Below, piece by piece: positions 21,907 through 30,555 of a stretch of 64,000 nt of DNA. Source of the stretch: Buxus sempervirens. Lineage: Eukaryota; Streptophyta; Magnoliopsida; Buxales; Buxaceae. Numbering within the stretch: position 1 is the first letter of the stretch; the number at the start of each line of letters is the position of its first letter. The notes beneath the pieces were generated by a model, which did no database searches, was not told the DNA's origin, and saw only the letters and a list, made by a program, of their open reading frames with translations. Location: the NCBI GenBank assembly GCA_947561395.2, contig OX387190.1, positions 9,356,858 to 9,420,857 on the forward strand. Direction: 5' to 3'. A program made the translations under genes and the position numbers.

Positions 21907-23321
21907 CTTAAGGAAAATTAGGTTTTAGTTTTTTTTGAATACTCGTATACTCTCGTAACTAAAGACGATTGGCGATTGCGGCTACCTGATTGGCGATCTA
22001 GGTTTTCGTTGGGAAGAGAAGGGAAACTATGAGAGATCCAACTGGTTTGTTGTGTTCGTGATCAAGGGTTTCAGAGGGTTTTTCCTCTTGCGACCAGAGG
22101 ATCATCTGGGGGGCAATAGCAAACAGGCGGACGACTGTTGGTGATCGGCCGTGGTTCGAGTATTTATTGTTGCTGGGATATAAGCGTGCAAGAGGTGAGT
22201 AGCATCGTTTTAAAACTGGGTTTTCGTATTTATTCGTGAGTTTAATCTGGATGCATGTGTGTTTTCTGGAAGGAGTTCGTCCGAGCGTGAGTTTCTTTAG
22301 TATTGAATGTTGATAAATAAAAATGTGTTGGAATAATTTCAAAAGTGGTTTAAATGTCTTCTAGGGATATTAGGAGACTAGGAAAATTGTTACAGAGAGA
22401 AAAATTCCAGCAGTCGTGTAGATCTGGAAATAACAGAGAGTCGAAAATCCAGGTTAGTATCCACCGAGTTGGAGCTAACTGGCGCCAACTACAGGTAGTG
22501 GGCACAAGGATTTTTCCCCTATCCACCGAGCTCGCGCCTAGTTCGCGACTAGCTCGCGCGGACTTGATTTCTATCTGCTCATCTCGCACGAAACGTGTGT
22601 GAAGTTCGTGTCTAGCTCGCGCCCACTCGATTTAAGTAAGCGCATCCTAATTATTTTAACCCACGACCTATCCGCCGACCTTGCGCCTAGCGCTGGAGGT
22701 CAGCGCATGGTCCTAAAATTGGCCGAAGTAGAGTTTTGACCCAATTAAGCTGGTTTTGATGATTATGAGGGTTCAAGCACTTGACTAAGGATTTGTTTAG
22801 GACTATAGAAACATTATTCCCTATTAAATTTTCTTTGAGAATATAACTGGAAATTTTTAGAAGCATCCAAGATTATTTCGAAAGGGCAAATGATAGATGA
22901 TCTCATTATACCTAACCCTAGGAGTCCCTGATTTAGGTTCCTGTTATTATATACTGTACTTTAATGCGAATTTATTTCATCTGGTTTTTACTTGATTGCA
23001 AGTTTCTAAAATGTATTGTAAAGATTCCTTTTGGTGTGTGTAAAGGGTTTTATTACCAATGAACATGTGTTGTGAATTGTGAGTAACTACTGGAGATACA
23101 TGAGGTACTGTTTTGGTCCAAAGGGACATGTGGTGAACTGGTTGAGTTATACATGATGTTGAACGTGTTGTTTTTTTTTTAAGTCAAAGTTGTGATTTTA
23201 CATTGGTTTACTGTTTTGGTTTAGCTTGATTTGGATCCATGCTTAAGCTTAGTAATGTAATGTTATTGTTGGTTGTTGAAATTGCATGGCCTTGTGTGTT
23301 GCCACGACCAGTGTAGAGCAG

Positions 23322-23444
23322 CCAGAAACCTTGAGTAGGCCTGGTTGTCAATGCCGAAACCCGGGGAGTAGGCCGGCATTGGATGACGAAACCCTGAGTA
23401 GGCTGTCATTTCAGAGTTTCCGAAACCCTGAGTAGGCCGGAACT
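23322..23444 (+). repeat. Hairpin array with constant loop AAACCCTGAGTAGGC
   Basis: Four stem-loops with different stems around one loop: CCAG/CTGG (23322-23344), AATGCCG/CGGCATT (23350-23380), ATGAC/GTCAT (23383-23409) and AGTTTCCG/CGGAACT (23415-23444, one bulge). The related solo LTR array begins at 12363. Confidence 0.8.
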
Positions 23445-23680
23445 GTGTACATGGAGGTGTGGAGTGTCTACTTGGCATGTTTAATTTATCAACTTAACAA
23501 TAGTCATGACATTGACCAATCGATGTGTTGTCAGTATTGAATTGAAATGTGATTAGAAACGATTATTGGTTTTGGTTTTTAAACTTGGAAATTGTATTGG
23601 TTGCTTAATCGTACGAGATGTTTATCGATGCATAATTTGAACTGCTGTTAACTATTTCTGCATGCATATGCTACTTGCTG

Positions 23681-23696
23681 AGATATTCGTATCTCA
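23681..23696 (+). promoter_or_regulatory. Conserved stem-loop with TTCG loop
   Basis: GAGATA-TTCG-TATCTC is a perfect 6-bp stem closing a TTCG tetraloop, 25 bases before a T-rich tract and CAG. Equivalents are at 3290, 10518, 13128, 16746, 28330, 30178 (minus), 32351 (minus) and 44486. Confidence 0.65.
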
Positions 23697-23722
23697 CTCT
23701 GTTGTTTTGTTTTATTTTTCAG

Positions 23723-23800
23723 ATACTCGAGGTGAGGCGACTATTGGGGTAGATCCGACTGAGACTTATAGGGAGGAAGACTACTATTACATTCCTTAGA
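23723..23800 (+). other. LTR mini-frame after an acceptor-like CAG
   Basis: The frame begins at the G of CAG (23721-23723), reads DTRGEATIGVDPTE and ends REEDYYYIP before TAG. It lies 400 bases upstream of gag, in a position where a spliced leader would carry it. Confidence 0.45.
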
Positions 23801-24052
23801 CTTGTAGGTTATTTTGAATTGAACTTTGAATAAATTGAATGATTGAGGTGTAATAAAGTCCATTGAGGTTGTACCATTTGAATCTTAATTAAGTTTTGAA
23901 TATTGAATTCTTAGATAAAGTATGATTGTGCACCTGATATGTTTTAGTTAGGTGATTATCTAGCGATCACAAATGATTAAGATCCTTACCTAACACTCCG
24001 TGAGACGTGTTATATCTTTATTGAACAACACAGATCCGGAGCGTTACAGAGA

Positions 24053-24065
24053 TGGTATCAAAGCC
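24053..24065 (+). other. Primer binding site (initiator tRNA-Met type)
   Basis: TGGTATCAAAGCC, four bases after the LTR end. It resembles the usual TGGTATCAGAGC site of plant LTR elements, complementary to the 3' end of initiator tRNA-Met, with one change. Confidence 0.85.
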
Positions 24066-24201
24066 TAAAGCTGGAATTAGAGGTTCCTAGGTAGTATGAC
24101 CTTAAGAAACCCTGGGGCAATATTGTGCGTACGTTAGATAGAACCGTGAGGATTAGAAGAGAGTTCCTAACTAATGTGGTGTTTTGTGCTTACAGGTATA
24201 C

Positions 24202-25130
24202 ATGGCTGGTAGAGGCAGACGTACGAGGGCTATGGAATACCCAGAGGAGGTTATGCCGCAGGAGTAGCCACCTGCACCACCACGAGGGGCCCCACCGCCA
24301 GTGGAGGACATTTGGGCTGCTGTTGGCTCACTTACCCACCTCCTTGCGATGGAAAGGGAGGAGAGGATGAGTCAAACTGGGAATGGGAATGACCAGCGGA
24401 ATGGTCATGGAGCTGCAGTGGATCAACAGCGGGTGAGAGAGGAGTTGTCCTTGAGGGACATCGATCAGTTCAGGAAGCTGACTGCCCCGCCGTTTCATGG
24501 AGTTCCAAATCCGTTGGAGGCGGAGAGCTGGGTGGCCAGAGTGGAGCGCATGTTTGATACTATGGACTGTCCGGAGGACCAAAAGGTCAAATTGGCTACC
24601 TTCACCTTAGAGGGCGAGGCTCAGCATTGGTGGCAGTCATTGCGGAGACAAGTTGTAGATGGGATACAGATGACTTGGGAGCAGTTCAAGCAAGTCTTCT
24701 ACGAGCAGTATTTCTCTGCAGAAGTGAGGTTGCAGAAGGAGAGAGAGTTCATGGATATATCTCAGGGGTCTTTGACCATGGCACAGTATGAGGCTCGGTT
24801 TGCGGTTCTTTCTCGATTTGCTCACCATATAGTGCACGATGAGCTGAGGTGCACCCAGCATTTCGAGAGAGGACTGAGGGCAGACATTAGGCGCATGGTC
24901 TCGGTGTTGATGTGCACCAAATATTCTGATTTAGTGGGGAGAGCACTGTGGGTTGAGAGAGATTCGAGACTCAGGGACTGAGCAGAGAAGAGTCAGAGCG
25001 TAGCCGAGTGTTACAGAGACACGGAGGGTCCCGGATAGGGACAAGAGGCCGAGGATCAATTATGGACAGAGGGATAGGAGAGGTTCTAGAGGTTGCTTTA
25101 GTTGCAGCCGATTTCACATCCAAGGTCCAT
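24202..25130 (+). pseudogene. Gypsy gag (capsid), broken
   Basis: Gag forms the particle that packages the element RNA. The ATG at 24202 begins MAGRGRRTRAMEYPEEVMPQ, then a TAG stops the frame near 24268. After it the same frame is open to 24981 and shows the plant gag core: PPFHGVPNPLEAESWVARVE, EGEAQHWWQSL, FKQVFYEQYFSAEVR and KEREFMDISQGSLTMAQYEA. A second stop at 24979-24981 and a frame change precede the zinc knuckle, which lies in the frame starting at 25133. The minus-strand gag at 28616-29649 is a relative with the same motifs. Gag and pol cannot be read as one protein. Confidence 0.9.
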
Positions 25131-25132
25131 GT

Positions 25133-27445
25133 GTGTCACCGCCAGGTGCATGCTTCAGATGTGGCCAGCATGGGCATCGGGTTGCTGATTGTCCACACCC
25201 GAATACTTATCAGTTACTCAAGCCAGCCCTTACTGCACCTACGGATACTCGGTCGGCCGAGGCTTCTAGATTTCAGTATCCTAGACCAGTGCCAGCGCTA
25301 CCAGCACCACCGAGATTTCAAGGTCAGGGTAGTGGTGGATATCAGAGGCAGCAAGCCCCACAGAGGCAGCAGGCACCTCAAAGGCAGCAGGCACCACCCC
25401 CACGCCCTCAGCAGACCAGGGTGTATGCAGTAGCAGCTCAGGAGAATGAGCCTGAGGAGGGGCATATTGAGGAGGCTCATGAGGAGGAGCCGGATGCGCC
25501 ACAGCTGGTTGGAGGTATTCTTTTCATTCACGGTAGATCAGCTATATGCTTGTTTGATTCGAGTGCTTCTAGATCTTTTATTACTCCTCATTGTGCATGT
25601 CGTATTGGTTTGATCCCTTCCATACTCGAGTCTGAGTTACTTGTACACACACCATTGGGGGAGGCCACTAGAGTACAGACCGTATTTATGGATTGCATGA
25701 TCAGGTTGGGTTCTTTGGAGTTGCCAGGGGAATTGGTAGAGCTGAAATTTGGGGAGTTTGATGTGATCTTAGGCATTGATTGGCTTTTTCGACACCATGT
25801 GAGCATAGACTGCTATAGGGGTACCATTATGGTGTGTCAGCCAGATCAGCCTGTGCACTGTTTCCGCTGTGAGGGGTTAAGAACGCGGATCAGTTTGGTA
25901 GCATCCATTGAGGTTGAGGAAGCAGAGTCTATGGCACTTAGTCTTTCTAGTGTGCCTGTAGCATCAGAATTTGAGGACATATTTCCTGAGGATTTGCCAG
26001 GATTACCACCACCTAGAGAGGTTGAGTTCAGTATATGGCTCTTACCTGGTACGGCACCTATGTCCAAACCACCATACAGAATGTCACAACCTGAGAATCA
26101 AGAGATGAAAAAGCAATTGGATGAACTGGAAGCGAAGGGCTTTATTAGACCCAGTGTGTCACCATGGGGTGCACCGGTCTTGTTTGTCCAGAAGAAGGAC
26201 GGGTCGATGCGGATGTGTATAGATTACCGCCAGTTGAATCAGGTCACTATTAAGAATAAGTATCCGTTGCCTCGGATCGACGACTTGTTCGACCAGTTGA
26301 GGGGAGCGTCTTGGTTTTCTAAGATCGACTTGACATCTGGATACCACCAGTTGAGAGTAACCCCTGATGATATAGAGAAGACGGCTTTCCGCACTCGATA
26401 TGGGCACTACGAGTTTTTGGTTATGCCTTTTGGGCTGACTAATGCCCCAGCTGTCTTCATGAACCTAATGAATCAGGTATTTCACACACACCTGGACAGC
26501 TTTGTGGTTGTTTTCATTGATGATATTCTGGTGTATTCTCGGAGTAGAGAGGATCATGTACAGCACCTCAGGACTGTATTGCAGACATTGAAAGAGCACA
26601 GATTGTATGCCAAGTTCAGCAAGTGCCAGTTTTGGTTAAGAGAAGTGAGTTTCTTGGGGCATGTGATTTCAGGAGATGGGATAGCAGTGGATCCAGCTAA
26701 GGTTCAAGCTGTGGCAGATTGGCCTAGACCTTCATCTATGACCGAGATTCAGAGTTTCTTGGGAATGGCTGGTTATTATAGAAGGTTCATCAAGAACTTT
26801 TCCAGAGTGGCATCACCTTTATCTAATCTCACTAAGAAGGCTGTGAAGTTTGAGTGGGATGACAAGTGTGAGGCTAGTTTCCAAGAATTGAAGGGCAAAC
26901 TGTCTTCAGCTCCAGTTTTGATTGTATCATCAGTGAGTGAGGGATTTTCGATCTATTGTGATGCTTCTCAAGTAGGGTTGGGCTATGTTTTGATGCAGCA
27001 GAGGCGTGTTGTAGCCCATGCTTCAAGGTTGCTACGTACTCATGAAAAGAATTATCCTACACACGATCTAGAGTTGGCAGCGATTGTATTTGCACTTAAG
27101 TTATGGAGGCACTATTTGATGGGAGCCCAATTCGAGATATTCTCAGATCACAAGAGCTTGAGGTATATATTTTCCCAGAGAGAGCTGAATATGAGGCAAA
27201 GGAGATGGATGGATCTTCTAAAGGATTATGATTTCACACTTCATTACCATCCGGGCAAGGCAAACGTGGTGGCAGATGCATTGAGCCGTAGGGGTGTTTC
27301 CCAGGAGGAGGTGGCCACACTAGCTACTTTCATGGCTAGTCAGTGCACTCTTGTTGATACAGTTGTAGATTGGCCTGGGGAGTTCAACACTCATGGGCAT
27401 GGATTGATCATGGCACAGGTTCAGGCAAAGCCAGAGTTGATTTAG
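25133..27445 (+). CDS. Gypsy zinc knuckle, protease, reverse transcriptase and RNase H
   Basis: A 770-residue open frame holds most of pol. Residues 7-20 are a CCHC zinc knuckle ([14 protein letters not shown]), the end of gag. The aspartic protease is near residue 142 with LFDSSAS; the family motif is DSGA, so the Gly has become Ser and activity is doubtful. Reverse transcriptase runs from about 290 ([22 protein letters not shown]) to the catalytic FIDDILVYS at about 461-469, where both Asp are kept. RNase H starts near [10 protein letters not shown] and includes [19 protein letters not shown], and the tail [10 protein letters not shown] and [12 protein letters not shown] are normal. A TAG at 27443-27445 separates it from integrase. 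With no 3' LTR and a broken gag the element cannot move by itself. Confidence 0.93.
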   Translation: MSPPGACFRCGQHGHRVADCPHPNTYQLLKPALTAPTDTRSAEASRFQYPRPVPALPAPPRFQGQGSGGYQRQQAPQRQQAPQRQQAPPPRPQQTRVYAVAAQENEPEEGHIEEAHEEEPDAPQLVGGILFIHGRSAICLFDSSASRSFITPHCACRIGLIPSILESELLVHTPLGEATRVQTVFMDCMIRLGSLELPGELVELKFGEFDVILGIDWLFRHHVSIDCYRGTIMVCQPDQPVHCFRCEGLRTRISLVASIEVEEAESMALSLSSVPVASEFEDIFPEDLPGLPPPREVEFSIWLLPGTAPMSKPPYRMSQPENQEMKKQLDELEAKGFIRPSVSPWGAPVLFVQKKDGSMRMCIDYRQLNQVTIKNKYPLPRIDDLFDQLRGASWFSKIDLTSGYHQLRVTPDDIEKTAFRTRYGHYEFLVMPFGLTNAPAVFMNLMNQVFHTHLDSFVVVFIDDILVYSRSREDHVQHLRTVLQTLKEHRLYAKFSKCQFWLREVSFLGHVISGDGIAVDPAKVQAVADWPRPSSMTEIQSFLGMAGYYRRFIKNFSRVASPLSNLTKKAVKFEWDDKCEASFQELKGKLSSAPVLIVSSVSEGFSIYCDASQVGLGYVLMQQRRVVAHASRLLRTHEKNYPTHDLELAAIVFALKLWRHYLMGAQFEIFSDHKSLRYIFSQRELNMRQRRWMDLLKDYDFTLHYHPGKANVVADALSRRGVSQEEVATLATFMASQCTLVDTVVDWPGEFNTHGHGLIMAQVQAKPELI

Positions 27446-27776
27446 CGTATACGGGAAGATTAGTTGGCAGATTCCGATTTGATATGCATCAAGGGGTTAG
27501 TAGAGAAGGGTGATGAGGCCACGAGAGATTTTGATATTCGGGATGGATTGGTGAGATTCCGAGGGCGGACTTATGTTCTAGATAATGCTGAAGTCAAAAG
27601 ATTGATACTAGGCGAGAGTCACAGGTCCAAATATGCAGTTCACCCTGGTAGTACCAAGATGTACAAGAATCTGAAGGCAGTATATTGGTGGTCGGGCATG
27701 AAGAGGGACATTGCGGAATATGTAGCCAAATGCCTTACATGTCAACAAGTGAAGGCAGAGCATAGGAGACCTCCGG
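27446..27776 (+). pseudogene. Gypsy integrase N-terminal zinc-binding domain, truncated
   Basis: This continues pol after the stop at 27445, with another TAG near 27461. It contains the integrase HHCC domain: H-x-x-K-YAVHPG, YWWSGMKRDIAEYV and CLTCQQVKAEHRRP. Reading then runs into the LTR end (CCTCCGGGGCGTTACA), so the catalytic DDE core is missing. The pol piece in the composite at 34403-35865 stops at the same residues (KAEHKRP). Confidence 0.88.
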
Positions 27777-27785
27777 GGCGTTACA

Positions 27786-28078
27786 GTATATGTCATGCAA
27801 ATGATGGAATTGAACTCTGAATTTTCTAGCAAAATGTCTCCAGATTTTTTGAGCCACCTCCCCAAAGGAAAACAAGTGATCAACATTTTCCTCTTTTGCA
27901 TTCTTGCAGTAGCTACACATAGAACAAAGCTGTATACCCAGCCTTTTAATTCTATCATCAGTAGGGATCACACCCTTTAACATTTTCCAGGTATGAATGC
28001 AGATTTTAGATGGTATGTAGTTCTTCCAGAATTTATTTAAACCTGAAATTGGAGCTACACGTTCCAGTTGCGGTTGCG
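27786..28078 (-). pseudogene. LINE zinc-binding domain (zf-RVT), 5' part of the split LINE
   Basis: Minus-strand reading shows the domain found after the reverse transcriptase in plant LINEs: KFWKNYIPSKICIHTWKMLK, CSYCKNAKEENVDHLF with the paired Cys, and WRHFARKFRVQFHHLHDIY. The frame runs into the GTATA duplication and on into the RNase H part at 21737-20935. The reverse transcriptase and endonuclease are missing, so the LINE was 5'-truncated on insertion. Confidence 0.85.
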
Positions 28079-28114
28079 GGCTCCATTCCAGGTATGAATG
28101 AAGTGACTGCAGTT
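28060..28114 (-). mobile_element. 5' junction of the LINE with duplicated filler
   Basis: Before the right target duplication (GAAGTGACTGCAG, 28100-28112), words from both sides are repeated: GTTGCGGGCTCCATT occurs at about 28073 and again at 28113, and CCAGGTATGAATG occurs at about 27989 and 28088. Such patches are typical of template jumping at LINE 5' ends. Confidence 0.5.
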
Positions 28115-28610
28115 GCGGGCTCCATTTATCATGTAAGTTGTGAGGTGGCAATAATGGGGGTAGGAATATCTTATTAAGTGGTTTCAGTTCATGAGTCTTG
28201 TCATGTCACACATGTTTGGTTTGATAATTGCTTTGGATCTATTATTGTGATTTTGTTTTAGCATATCACCTCATGACTTATTTTGTAAAAATTATAGACT
28301 GTTTTACCTCATGCACATTGGTACTTGTTGAGATTTATTCTCACTCCAGTTTTCCCCTTTTTTTTAGGTATTCTTGGAGAGGTCGACAAGCTTGGGGATA
28401 TTTGTAAAGGGTAGTTAGTAGATGTGATATGGTCATGAAATTAAAAGTTACTTGTAAATATTAAGTTTTATTATAATTGAATTTATTTCCGCATAATAAC
28501 TCTGATAATAAAAGAAATAAAAAGTTTTAAATTATTCGGGATTTAGATTCCTTGCCTTCATTCACTAACACCTCAGGTTTGGGATATTTATCAGGATCCA
28601 GGGCGTTACA
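28100..28610 (+). mobile_element. Family-D solo LTR, 3' part
   Basis: It continues the LTR that begins at 18197. It has the stem-loop GAGA-TTTAT-TCTC (28330-28342), a T-rich tract ending TTTAG (28366-28367), a short frame of about 15 codons (ILGEVDKLGDICKG) and the end CCAGGGCGTTACA. GGCAA (28611-28615) repeats 18192-18196. Confidence 0.85.
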
Positions 28611-28615
28611 GGCAA

Positions 28616-29649
28616 CCTCTGATACATAGCTGGGTGAGGACACTCAAAAATATTGTGCCCTAACTGTCGACATCTGAAACAAGCTCCTGGGGGCATATAA
28701 CATGGACCTGGCAAATGGAATCGATCACATTCACTACAATTTCCATTAATTTTCCTATCTTCACTTCCTTGTTGATCATTTCAATCACTACGCTATCTTT
28801 TCTTTCCACTTATATGCTTCCTCATCTCATATCCTAACCTCGGGAAATTTTCTGTTCCAATTGGATGGGGTTTCATCAAATTTAATTTGTTCCTCGAATT
28901 TATATCCCTTTTTGCTCTAGTAGCTTTTTGTACTATATTGTTGTACTCCATGCAGACAAAAACCGTCAACATACTCCTAATATTTGGCCTCAGTCCCTTC
29001 TCAAAATGGTGAGTCTTCCTCCTTTCATCTTGCACCGTGTGAGGCGCAAACCTTGACAACTCAGAAAAGTGTGCCTCATACTGAGCCACTGTCTGCTCTC
29101 CCTGAGATATATCCATGAACTCCCGCTCCTTCTGTAAGCGAATCTCATCAGAGAAGTATTGCATATAGAATATGTCGGCAAAACTATCCCATGACATGCG
29201 GACTGCCTGGGGGTCCTGCCTCTTCACAACTCTCCACCAATGAGCTGCCTCCCCCTCAAATAGAAAAGAAGCTAGTCTCACCCTCCTGTCATCTGGGCCA
29301 TCCATCGCCTCAAATATCCACTCAACCCTCATAAGGCATCTCTCGGCCTCCATCGGATCTGGCAATCCACTAAAGATCGGCGGATCCATCTTACGAAACT
29401 ACTCCAAGTCCCGTGCTGTCTGTATCTCACCAGCGTGTCTCAACTCATCTCTTGCCCATTACCTCCTCCATTCCCATTTCCTGTCTGACTCAGTCACTCC
29501 TCCCTCTCCTTGGAAAGAAGGTCTGCCAAGGTGCCCACCATGGCCCAAATGTCACCACCACGTGGTGGGGCATCATACTACTGCTTTTCAGCCTCAACCG
29601 GCCTCTCATCAGGAATCTCAGCTCATGCTCGTCACCCTCTACCAGCCAT
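28616..29649 (-). pseudogene. Gypsy gag of the family-B element, minus strand
   Basis: ATG at 29649 begins MAGRG, then a TGA; the main open part is 29389-28793. It shows the gag core: MDPPIFSGLPDPMEAERC, EGEAAHWWRVVKRQ, FYMQYFSDEIRLQKE and FMDISQGEQTVAQYEAHFSE. Past a stop, a CCHC knuckle (CFRCRQLGHNIFEC) can be read at about 28655-28700. It ends at the target site of the family-D LTR (GGCAA). It is related to gag at 24202-25130 but distinct in sequence. Stops make it a pseudogene. Confidence 0.88.
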
Positions 29650-29760
29650 CTGCAAAATTTAAATTCCATTTGTTAAGATCAAATAATTCTAAGGGTTCTA
29701 TCTAGTGAACTCACAATCCCATCCCTCCTATAGCTGTCTACCTAAGGTTAAGACCTATTT

Positions 29761-29772
29761 GCTCTGATACCA
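29761..29772 (-). other. Primer binding site of the family-B element
   Basis: On the minus strand TGGTATCAGAGC follows the LTR end GGGGAGTTACA by two bases. It is the standard initiator tRNA-Met site and fixes 29775 as the LTR boundary. Confidence 0.92.
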
Positions 29773-29774
29773 TC

Positions 29775-30555
29775 TGTAACTCCCCGAACCCGGGTCTATG
29801 CAAAACAAGCACCAAACCCGAACCTGAAGTGCTACTGGCCCAAAGCAACTAATTACCAAACAATTAAATTCGAATAATTCCATTAAATATCAAAGTATAG
29901 AAAATGAAACATCGAATTCACCAACAAGCGTGGCTAAGTGTAAACATCAAACTATCTCATTAATATAAATTAATAAGTCTGGTAAAAGGGTTTCTAACAC
30001 TTTCTCTCATAATCAATTAAATCATATAGTATCCATAAAAATAACATCTATATCAACCTTTAAATGGAAATCTAATAAAAATAAAGCTCAGTACAGTAAT
30101 CAACAACTCCCCTAGTGCTAACCCCAATAACGCTCTCAGGAGGATCAGCTGAAAACAAAACAAAACAAAATAAGAATGAGATACGAATATCCCAGTAGGT
30201 AACACTATGCATGGATAAACAGTTATATATATAAGGAAAATAATCATACTTTCATGCTCGATAAGATAAACAAGTAATCATGGAACAAACCCAACAATAA
30301 ATCAGTGCTTGCAATAAAGGCAGTTCATTATACAAATAAACAAGATGACAATACGATATAAATCAAATCCACAATTTCTCCAAATCTATATAATTAGTCT
30401 CTCTCTTTCCTTTCTTTTCTTTTTCTGAAAACAAAACAATTCATCGAGGTAAACCGGTATTCCTTTCAAAAAAATGGCTAAATCAATCAATCAATCAATC
30501 TATTTCCGCTTAAAGAAATCATATCATTCATAATTAATAGTTAATCTCACAATCT
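29775..30555 (-). mobile_element. Family-B LTR, 3' part, minus strand
   Basis: It adjoins the primer site and is interrupted at 30556 by a family-C LTR; it resumes at 37494. On the minus strand it has the stem-loop GGGATATTCGTATCTC (30193-30178), TTTTGTTTTCAG ending at 30149 and a 25-codon mini-frame (30149-30072). It shows the empty site of the insertion at 10714-13376. Confidence 0.85.
30072..30149 (-). other. LTR mini-frame, 25 codons, family B
   Basis: It follows TTTTCAG; starts ADPPESVIGVSTRG and ends VDYCTELYFY before TAG. The plus-strand copy near 10562-10640 is the same frame with one stop, so this copy is the better preserved. It keeps the GV...DY spacing of the C and E frames. Confidence 0.4.

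Larger units (their letters stand above)
21738..24048 (+). mobile_element. 5' LTR of the gypsy element (family A)
   Basis: TG...CA, 2311 bp. It contains a TATA box (21899-21906), a donor-like AG/GTGAGT (22195), a hairpin array (23322-23444), the stem-loop GAGATA-TTCG-TATCTC (23681-23696), a T-rich tract ending CAG at 23723, a mini-frame (23723-23800) and GGAGCGTTACA. It is followed by the primer site, which fixes the boundary. Confidence 0.9.
21738..27785 (+). mobile_element. Gypsy element lacking its 3' LTR, inserted in the LINE
   Basis: It starts TGTAAAACCCCG and ends GGGGCGTTACA. Perfect GTATA duplications flank it (21733-21737 and 27786-27790), and the LINE frame is restored when it is taken out. 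The order is 5' LTR, primer site, gag, protease, reverse transcriptase, RNase H and the N-terminal zinc-binding part of integrase. At 27776 pol then joins directly to the last dozen bases of an LTR. The integrase core, any chromodomain and nearly all of the 3' LTR are absent. Protein order and LTR type fit the Tekay/Del group of chromoviruses. Confidence 0.92.
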
